This document shows positions 58,456 through 64,000 of a stretch of 64,000 nucleotides of DNA, one piece after another. Source of the stretch: an uncultured Bdellovibrionales bacterium (GTDB lineage Bacteria > Bdellovibrionota > FAC87 > UBA2466); assembly GCA_937903155.1 (NCBI GenBank), contig CALCZU010000131.1, forward strand, positions 1 to 64,000, in the 5' to 3' direction. Both the position numbers and the translations under genes were made by a program. The notes beneath the pieces are model-generated. The model was not told the origin of the DNA and did no database searches. It worked only from the letters and a program-made list of their open reading frames with translations. The first letter of the stretch is position 1, and each line of letters begins with the position of its first letter.

Positions 58456-59165
58456 AAAACGAAATTATAGAGTGAGTTAACGGCTTCACCACTCATCGAC
58501 CGGACGTGAATTAAAAAACTGCCCTTAAGTCCTTTTTTCAGAGGAACACTGATCTGAAAACGAGTGGGCTCTCCCGTGCAGTTACGGCTCTGTATGGCTT
58601 CTGCGATGGGTTGAATCACGATTACCTCCGAATAGTAGTGAATACGAGTTTCTTTATATTTGGTGCAGCGATCGTAATAGTTTCCCTCTAATATCACAGA
58701 GGCTTCGTGCGTGGTCGGATCTTCTTTCGCATAGGCATTCGTCAACGGCATGTACAGGAAATCATCCATCATGGGCTTTGTGGCTTCCACAATCGGAAAG
58801 CTTCCGAGTTCGTCACCCGAAGTGGCATCCATCACTCGATAATTTCCACGAGACATGATTCCTAAGTGAATGACGTGGGCAAACGGAACAATCATGTCGG
58901 GGCATGGGCCGGGATGTCGAATGGCATATTGCTCGACACGGACTGTCTGAGTTTTTTCATCGACGTTGACCTTGTAGTCGCCAATTCGGTGGCAAAGATC
59001 GGGAAGGTCCCCACTCACAAAAATTTCGGATCGATCGTTATTGTCAAAGCCTACGGGAAGGTATGCTTTCCGGATAGGAACTCTAACAATATCTATGTTA
59101 CTGGAGGCTTCTACTACCTGTATTGTGAAGACTGCGGCCAACATCAGGAGCGTGATGCATTTCAT
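58452..59165 (-). CDS. Secreted protein of unknown function
   Basis: The ATG at 59165 (MKCITLLMLAAVFTIQVVEA) opens a signal peptide and has AAAGGGA upstream; the longer frame adds 12 residues. The mature protein (about 218 aa) appears beta-rich with four cysteines (DLCHRIG, GPCPDM, DRCTKYK, RNCTGEP) that could form two disulfides. No family was recognised. A sigma-54 promoter lies upstream inside the end of the next gene. Confidence 0.75.
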   Translation of the reverse strand: MKCITLLMLAAVFTIQVVEASSNIDIVRVPIRKAYLPVGFDNNDRSEIFVSGDLPDLCHRIGDYKVNVDEKTQTVRVEQYAIRHPGPCPDMIVPFAHVIHLGIMSRGNYRVMDATSGDELGSFPIVEATKPMMDDFLYMPLTNAYAKEDPTTHEASVILEGNYYDRCTKYKETRIHYYSEVIVIQPIAEAIQSRNCTGEPTRFQISVPLKKGLKGSFLIHVRSMSGEAVNSLYNFVF

Positions 59166-59212
59166 AAGTTGTCCCTTTCTGAGGAGATGAGTTTGTTTCA
59201 TCGATTAATCTT

Positions 59213-59228
59213 TGCAATTGGAAAGCCA
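59213..59228 (-). promoter_or_regulatory. Sigma-54 promoter of the secreted protein gene
   Basis: On the minus strand TGGCTTTCCAATTGCA has exact GG-N10-GC spacing and perfect TTGCA, 48 bp before the start codon at 59165. No TGWCYCA heptamer was found upstream of this one. Confidence 0.7.
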
Positions 59229-59243
59229 AAAAAACTTACAAAA

Positions 59244-60635
59244 TTAACTTGATCTGCTTCGTTTGTTTTTCAAGGATAATGAAACCGTTTCAAATGGTTT
59301 AGGAATGTGGCATTCCCAACCTAAGCTGTGTTCAATTTTAACTCGCAAGGCGTCCGATGCCTGGGGTTCTCCGTGAACGATGAACGTTTTTAAAGGTTTT
59401 TTCGAAAAGCCTCTTAACCATGTAAGCATTTCGGGCTGGTCTGCATGCGCGGAGAGAGTCGTAACTTCTTCGACGTGTGCGCGGTTTTTGAAATAGTTTC
59501 CTTGGATTTTGATTTCCGGTGAGCGATCTCGAATTTGACGACCCCGTGTGCCTGCTGCTTGGTACCCTACAAGCAAGACCGTATTCTTCTCTTCGGGAAG
59601 CGACTTTTTTAGATGCTCGAGGATTCTTCCCCCAGTGACCATGCCGCTTCCTGCGATGATAATTTTCGGTCTGCGAATATTTCGGATCATTTTAGACCCC
59701 TTACTGTCAGCCATCATCATGGCTGCTTTTTCCATCTGTTTTACTTGGCTCGAATTTAATTTATGCCACTCGGAGAAACGATAAAAAATTTCAGTCGCTT
59801 CAATTCCCATGGGGCTGTCCAAATAAATAGGAAGATCGGGGATTTGTTTTCGTCGTTTGAGCTCCGAAAAAAGAAAAAGCAGGTCTTGGGTTCGACCGAT
59901 CGCAAAGCTTGGAATGATGAGATCTCCCCCTCGGGCTAGAGTCTCTTTGATAATTCGAGTGAGGGTTTGCTGCACCGGCTCTGTAGAATGTTTGCGGTCT
60001 CCGTAGGTTGACTCGATAATGAGATAGTCCGCGGAGCTACAGGTTACAGGAGGATCCAAGAGAATTGGCTTTTTCCGCCCTAGGTCTCCTGTGAAAACGA
60101 TCCGTGTTCCCTGGTAGTCGATTTCAACAATCGCCGAGCCCAGAATATGGCCGCTGTGAATAAGCCGAAAGCGGCAATGCGCAAAAAGTTCTCTCCAGGT
60201 TGAGAGTGGAATCGAATTGAGATGGGGGAAAACCCGTTTGGCGTCATTCGTATCAAAGAGAGGTTGAGGATTGGTGTGCCGCGAATAGCCTTCTCGCAAT
60301 GCTTTCATCGCCTCTTCTTCCTGAATATGGGCAGCATCTACAAGAATAAGTTCCGTAATCGCTTTGGTCGGATCCGTGCAGAAGATCGTGCCTTTAAATC
60401 CCTTTTTGATAAGGAGTGGAAGATATCCCGTGTGGTCCAAGTGTGCGTGGGTGAGGATGACGGCCTGAATGGCCGATGGATCTATTGGAAGATTTTCCCA
60501 GTTTTGAATTCTCTGGTCCCTGACCCCTTGAAAAAGGCCGCAATCAATGAGGACATAACGACCTTCCAAGTCCAATAAAAATTTGGAACCGGTCACCGTT
60601 TGAGCAGCGCCGAAAAATGATAGACCCAAATCCAT
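59244..60635 (-). CDS. MBL-fold RNA-processing exonuclease-like protein (beta-CASP, CPSF type)
   Basis: A metallo-beta-lactamase domain (ILTHAHLDHTGYLPLL zinc motif, HSGHILGSAIVEI, VFTGDLGRKKPIL) interrupted by a beta-CASP domain (IPSFAIGRTQDLLFLF, DSPMGIEATEIFYRF, IIIAGSGMVTGGRILEHLK) and closed by TLSAHADQPEMLTWLRGF and FIVHGEPQASDALRVKIE. This is the bacterial CPSF73-like ribonuclease family of about 460 residues. It is probably involved in RNA turnover under stress. Confidence 0.93.
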   Translation of the reverse strand: MDLGLSFFGAAQTVTGSKFLLDLEGRYVLIDCGLFQGVRDQRIQNWENLPIDPSAIQAVILTHAHLDHTGYLPLLIKKGFKGTIFCTDPTKAITELILVDAAHIQEEEAMKALREGYSRHTNPQPLFDTNDAKRVFPHLNSIPLSTWRELFAHCRFRLIHSGHILGSAIVEIDYQGTRIVFTGDLGRKKPILLDPPVTCSSADYLIIESTYGDRKHSTEPVQQTLTRIIKETLARGGDLIIPSFAIGRTQDLLFLFSELKRRKQIPDLPIYLDSPMGIEATEIFYRFSEWHKLNSSQVKQMEKAAMMMADSKGSKMIRNIRRPKIIIAGSGMVTGGRILEHLKKSLPEEKNTVLLVGYQAAGTRGRQIRDRSPEIKIQGNYFKNRAHVEEVTTLSAHADQPEMLTWLRGFSKKPLKTFIVHGEPQASDALRVKIEHSLGWECHIPKPFETVSLSLKNKRSRSS

Positions 60636-60703
60636 GTGTATTGCTTCTCGCTATTCGAATTGCAGGTGAACTTTGAAGAATTCTTCTGCTGATGGGCTTA
60701 TTT

Positions 60704-60719
60704 TGCAAGTGATGATCCA
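60704..60719 (-). promoter_or_regulatory. Sigma-54 promoter of the MBL gene
   Basis: On the minus strand TGGATCATCACTTGCA keeps GG, GC and TTGCA at the correct spacing. It is 69 bp before the start codon at 60635 and divergent from the ldhA promoter. Confidence 0.6.
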
Positions 60720-60790
60720 ATTTAAGAGGCGGAACTGGACCGCTGGCGAGGCACGGTATAAACCGAACTACGTTTTAGCATCTGACAGAA

Positions 60791-60818
60791 TGACCCACGA
60801 CATACCAATTATGTCCCA
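60791..60818. promoter_or_regulatory. Candidate shared activator site (two heptamers)
   Basis: TGACCCA (60791-60797) and TGTCCCA (60812-60818) are direct repeats 21 bp apart, midway between the divergent sigma-54 promoters at 60704 and 60877. Confidence 0.55.
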
Positions 60819-60876
60819 ATACGCTAAACGCTGGAGGAAAGGATCACCCCTGTAACTCATACGTGCGAGGTGACGC

Positions 60877-60892
60877 CGGCATTTAACTTGCA
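60877..60892 (+). promoter_or_regulatory. Sigma-54 promoter of ldhA
   Basis: CGGCATTTAACTTGCA differs from consensus only at the first base and has perfect TTGCA. It is 31 bp upstream of the GTG start at 60923. Confidence 0.75.
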
Positions 60893-60922
60893 GACCTCAT
60901 TAAAGACGAAAGGGAAGAGTGT

Positions 60923-61918
60923 GTGAAAACCGTTTTATTTGATACCCATCCATTTGAACGCGAGCAATTCGAACGTTCGAACAAATCCTACGGACATGTC
61001 ATCAACTTTTTGGAACCCCGTCTGTCTCGAGGTACCGCCAGACTGGCTAAGGGTTTTGAAGCCGTCTGCAGTTTTGCAAATGATAAAGTCGATAGAGAAA
61101 CATTGAAAATCCTAAAAGATGAAGGGGTACGACTGATTGCATTGCGTTCTGCTGGTTACAATCACGTAGACTTAAAAAGTGCGCAGCAACTGAATTTACC
61201 GGTGGTACGGGTTCCCGCATACTCTCCCTATGCTGTGGCTGAACATGCCATGACTCTCATTCTGGCGCTCAACCGAAAGATACATAAGGCCTATCACAGA
61301 GTTCGAGAAGGGAACTTTTCTTTAAATGGACTTGTCGGTTTTGATCTCCATGGAAAAACTATCGGAATTGTTGGGACGGGAAGAATTGGTGCGGCGCTTG
61401 TTTCGATTGCATCAGGGTTTGGTTGTAAGATTCTTTGTTTTGATTTGATGCCCAACCCTGAACTCGTAAAAAGATTTGGAGTAGAATATGTTTCGCTTAA
61501 TGACCTTTACCAACAGGCACACATTATTTCGCTGCACGTTCCTTTAACACCCGCAACAAAACATCTGATTAATGCCCAAGCTCTACATCAAATGAAAAAG
61601 GGGGTCATGCTGATCAACACCGGCCGAGGCGCCTTAATTGAAACCCCCGCACTGATTCACTCTTTGAAAAATGGTCAGGTAGGTTTTGCGGGGCTCGATG
61701 TATATGAAGAAGAAGAGGGGATCTTTTTTGAAGATCTTTCTAGTCAGATCTTGCAAGATGACCAGTTGGCAAGACTTCTCACCTTTCCGAATGTTTTGAT
61801 TACCTCCCATCAGGCATTTTTAACTCAAGAAGCTCTAGTGAATATCGCCGATACGACCCTTAAAAATATTTCTGATTTCGAGGAAGGAAGATTCCTTGTA
61901 AACGAAGTCAGGATTTAA
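60923..61918 (+). CDS. ldhA: D-lactate dehydrogenase (D-2-hydroxyacid dehydrogenase)
   Basis: NAD-dependent reduction of pyruvate to D-lactate. The nucleotide motif GIVGTGRIGAALVSIASGF, the substrate segment RSAGYNHVDL, LINTGRGALIETPAL and the catalytic Arg-Glu-His set (Arg in NTGRGA, Glu in DVYEEEEG, His in TSHQAFLT) are visible. The 331-residue length and IFFEDLS near the C-terminus match LdhA rather than phosphoglycerate dehydrogenase. The start is GTG. It is sigma-54 driven, so it may support redox balance when respiration stops. Confidence 0.92.
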   Translation: MKTVLFDTHPFEREQFERSNKSYGHVINFLEPRLSRGTARLAKGFEAVCSFANDKVDRETLKILKDEGVRLIALRSAGYNHVDLKSAQQLNLPVVRVPAYSPYAVAEHAMTLILALNRKIHKAYHRVREGNFSLNGLVGFDLHGKTIGIVGTGRIGAALVSIASGFGCKILCFDLMPNPELVKRFGVEYVSLNDLYQQAHIISLHVPLTPATKHLINAQALHQMKKGVMLINTGRGALIETPALIHSLKNGQVGFAGLDVYEEEEGIFFEDLSSQILQDDQLARLLTFPNVLITSHQAFLTQEALVNIADTTLKNISDFEEGRFLVNEVRI

Positions 61919-61934
61919 AAAAAGAAAGCAAAAT

Positions 61935-63101
61935 ATGAAGAAACAATTTCTGTTAGCCTTGGCGTTTAGCTTTAGCCTAAATGGTTTCGCTCAGACGGCC
62001 CCTAAGTGGCAAGAAAAAATGCAGGAGCTTGCGGCGGTGCTTGCTAATCTTCTCCCGGAACTGGCATCCGAAAAAAGTGATCCGAAAATCCTAGAAAAAA
62101 ATGCGAAAAAACTATCGGAGTTATCGCACGGAATTGAGATGGGAAGGAAAAAAGGAAATCTCATTCCTCCTGGCGATTTAGATCCGAGCGTCATGATTTT
62201 GTCCCGTAAATTTGCAGAGACTTCCAAACAAGCTTATCTTGCGATTCACCAGGAACAACTCGAATATGGAAAAAGTTTATTGAAAACAGTTACGACCTAT
62301 TGCGTAGGCTGCCATACGCGCCATGAGAATGGGCCGGATTTCCCATTTTTTCCATTAGACGTTCGAACGGAAAAACTGACTCCGACAGAAAGAGCCAATC
62401 TTTACGTTTCTACGCGCCAGTTTGATAAGGGTTTGATTGAATTCCAAAAACTGATTTCAGACGAAAACTTAGCGAAAACTCAGCCATTTGCTTGGGGAAG
62501 AAACTTGCGTCAGGCGCTCGCGATTATTGTTCGTGTGAAACAAGATTCTTTGCTTGCAGAGACGACTATCGAAAAAGCGCTGAAGCTATCGGGAGTTCCT
62601 GACTTCGAAAAAGAAGCGATCCTTCATTGGAAAAAAGCGATTGAGAAGTGGAAGAAAGAGCCGGCATCCGCTTCCACAAATGACAAAACGCAATCCCAGC
62701 TTGTGAAAGAAATGAATCGTTTAAACCTCGAGGCACAGCAAGCTCAGAGTGGACCTCTCGATCACGTAGCCGAAATTCAGTATCTAAGAACGTCAGCGGC
62801 AGCGCATGATGTGTTACGAGTCTCCAAAAATCCTAAGGTCAAGGCAGAAGCACTTTTTGTGGCTGGGACAAGCTACGAGTCTCTTGCCACTCCTAATTTT
62901 TGGCCGTTACACGAACTTTGGTATGAAGCATGTATTCGCGAGCTTCCGCATACTTCACTCGCGGTTCGTTGTTACAATCGCCTAGAGGAATCTGTTTACT
63001 TTGGCTTTACGGGAAGTGCTGGGACCCATATCCCTGGGGATGTTGAAGAAAATCTAAAAAAAATGAAAGCGTTAGCTGTAGCGCCGTCGAAGCCTCGATG
63101 A
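61935..63101 (+). CDS. Periplasmic protein with one c-type heme site
   Basis: A signal peptide (MKKQFLLALAFSFSLNGFAQ) leads a mostly helical 368-residue mature protein. A CVGCH heme motif lies near residue 130 in TVTTYCVGCHTRHENGP, after a four-helix-like section typical of cytochrome c'-related folds. The C-terminal half has TPR-like helical pairs. It is 16 bp after ldhA and probably co-transcribed. The function is unknown. Confidence 0.78.
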   Translation: MKKQFLLALAFSFSLNGFAQTAPKWQEKMQELAAVLANLLPELASEKSDPKILEKNAKKLSELSHGIEMGRKKGNLIPPGDLDPSVMILSRKFAETSKQAYLAIHQEQLEYGKSLLKTVTTYCVGCHTRHENGPDFPFFPLDVRTEKLTPTERANLYVSTRQFDKGLIEFQKLISDENLAKTQPFAWGRNLRQALAIIVRVKQDSLLAETTIEKALKLSGVPDFEKEAILHWKKAIEKWKKEPASASTNDKTQSQLVKEMNRLNLEAQQAQSGPLDHVAEIQYLRTSAAAHDVLRVSKNPKVKAEALFVAGTSYESLATPNFWPLHELWYEACIRELPHTSLAVRCYNRLEESVYFGFTGSAGTHIPGDVEENLKKMKALAVAPSKPR

Positions 63102-63219
63102 CGGCCCAAGCATCTACTTGATTTTAAAGCATAATTGATTTGGGACAATTGCGCATTCCCATGGGATCATTTGTCTCTTTTCTATCTCTCGTCAGCCTTA
63201 AAAAGCGCGTGCAAAGCGA

Positions 63220-63235
63220 TGGCATGAATCCTGAA
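63220..63235 (+). promoter_or_regulatory. Weak sigma-54-like promoter
   Basis: TGGCATGAATCCTGAA has a perfect -24 half but GA instead of GC at -12. It is 27 bp before the next ATG, and TGGGACA (complement TGTCCCA) lies at 63141-63147, at the distance seen for other members of the set. Confidence 0.35.
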
Positions 63236-63262
63236 GTATAGAGAGTTAGGCGGGAGGATCAA

Positions 63263-63655
63263 ATGCCAAAAAGTAATTTAGTAAACGACGAGACAACGAA
63301 AACTCAGAACCCCTTTCTATCAGTTGCTGCCCCCCACTCTATTAAAAAGGTTCCACGCGATTCCTTTTCAAGAGCTTCTCATTTTGCCGGGATTTTATTG
63401 CCGGTAATTTTGGGGGCGGCGTATGCGTGGATGAATGGATTGGCAGCGGCGCAAAACCCTTTCTTAAAAACTCTGTTCACGGGGCCAATGGCCATTCCCT
63501 TAAGCCAGGATCAAAGCTTACTATTCAGATTTTTGCTTTTTGGAGCGTTACTCATCGGACTTGGTTCTGCGGTAATTCTTCTGCGTTTCATAGAAAAACT
63601 GGAAGAGTGGGAAATCAATCAGAGTTCCAGAGCAAAAATCGAAACAAATCTGTGA
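63263..63655 (+). CDS. Small membrane protein of unknown function
   Basis: The ATG at 63263 has GGGAGG upstream. The 130-residue protein has a polar N-terminus of about 40 residues and two hydrophobic segments (FAGILLPVILGAAYAWMNGLAA and LLFRFLLFGALLIGLGSAVILL), the second followed by a charged helix. No family was recognised. Confidence 0.7.
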   Translation: MPKSNLVNDETTKTQNPFLSVAAPHSIKKVPRDSFSRASHFAGILLPVILGAAYAWMNGLAAAQNPFLKTLFTGPMAIPLSQDQSLLFRFLLFGALLIGLGSAVILLRFIEKLEEWEINQSSRAKIETNL

Positions 63656-63657
63656 AG

Positions 63658-64000
63658 TCAATGATGAGAGGAGAGCATGGAGGGTGCGCGTTCAACTTCT
63701 TTAAGGTTTTTCTCCATGACTAATACGTCGATGCCAATGTAAGTGACTTTTTCTACAGGTTCGAACCCACATTTGGAATAAATGCCACCATCGAACTTTT
63801 CTGTCTGCAAACTCAATTTATCGACGCCAAAAGAACGTGCAATCTCAATAATCTTTTGCACAAGAGCCAGTCCTACGCCCTTGCCTCTAGCGTCTGTGCT
63901 AACGAAAACGCCACCTAACCAGTAGGTACGCTCTGGATAGATACTCATCTCGTGGTATTTCAACTGAGCAACGCCTAATATGTGGCCGTCATCTTCGACC
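63658..64000 (-). CDS. GNAT-family N-acetyltransferase, 5' end outside window
   Basis: The frame stays open to the window edge (VEDDGHILGVAQLKYHE...), so the start lies beyond 64000. The acetyl-CoA motif VFVSTDARGKGVGLALVQKI (R/Q-x-x-G-x-G/A type) and KLSLQTEKFDGGIYSKCGFEPVEKV identify the GNAT fold. The acceptor is unknown. It converges on the membrane-protein gene with a 2-bp gap. Confidence 0.88.
   Translation of the reverse strand, partial: VEDDGHILGVAQLKYHEMSIYPERTYWLGGVFVSTDARGKGVGLALVQKIIEIARSFGVDKLSLQTEKFDGGIYSKCGFEPVEKVTYIGIDVLVMEKNLKEVERAPSMLSSHH

Overview
The window comes from a Gram-negative bacterium that respires nitrate. It has c-type cytochromes with Sec signals, a Tat-type signal, outer-membrane barrel and lipoprotein genes, sigma-54 regulators and FNR-type boxes. 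Gene content (alternative complex III, NnrS, MBL-fold/LOG/LdhA stress genes, PAS kinases) suggests a lineage such as Bdellovibrionota or another former deltaproteobacterial group. That placement is a guess. No rRNA, tRNA, CRISPR array or insertion sequence was recognised.

1-19.1 kb (+): a truncated Crp/Fnr regulator and a companion protein that has only the cyclic-nucleotide-binding fold come first. They are followed by a very compact run: diheme cytochrome c, narGHJI, the six genes of alternative complex III (actABCDEF), a hemerythrin, NnrS and a tyrosine-decarboxylase-like enzyme. Most junctions overlap or nearly touch, so this looks like one operon. A perfect FNR box (TTGAT-N4-ATCAA) sits in front.

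19.1-33.2 kb (-): MarC, a nitronate monooxygenase paired with a diiron protein, two NarK transporters flanking an outer-membrane channel, two CBS proteins, and a full molybdenum-cofactor operon (moaA, a moaC-moaB fusion, a MOT1-like molybdate transporter, moeA, moaD, moaE, mobA). FNR boxes lie before narK and in the moaA intergenic region. 33.5-39.1 kb (+): an AAA+ regulator with a GAFTDA loop, an unknown periplasmic protein behind a sigma-54 promoter with nested palindromes, a MoeB-rhodanese fusion, a VOC protein, and a second hemerythrin-NnrS pair. Together these supply the nitrate channel, transport, cofactor, quinol oxidation and protection against nitrosative stress.

39.2-45.2 kb: a plasmid- or island-like module. 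It holds an AbiE toxin-antitoxin pair with its operator, an XRE regulator with two palindromic operators, ParA, and a winged-helix protein. The winged-helix gene contains about 31 tandem copies of a 15-bp element centred on the palindrome CCTC-N5-GAGG. Two copies of the same element, also spaced 15 bp, lie in noncoding DNA before parA. Downstream is a hairpin-rich, origin-like stretch. I regard this as the best candidate for an undescribed partition/replication system.

46.4-64 kb: a stress island (USP, CBS, Hsp20, DUF2267, response regulators, PAS kinases, LOG, MBL nuclease, LdhA, a small secreted peptide). Ten good -24/-12 sigma-54 promoters and one weak one can be read here. Most have a heptamer TGWCYCA about 40-90 bp upstream, and three divergent gene pairs share one central site. 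The NtrC-type regulator encoded in the middle is the obvious candidate master. The regulon assignment is inference from sequence motifs.
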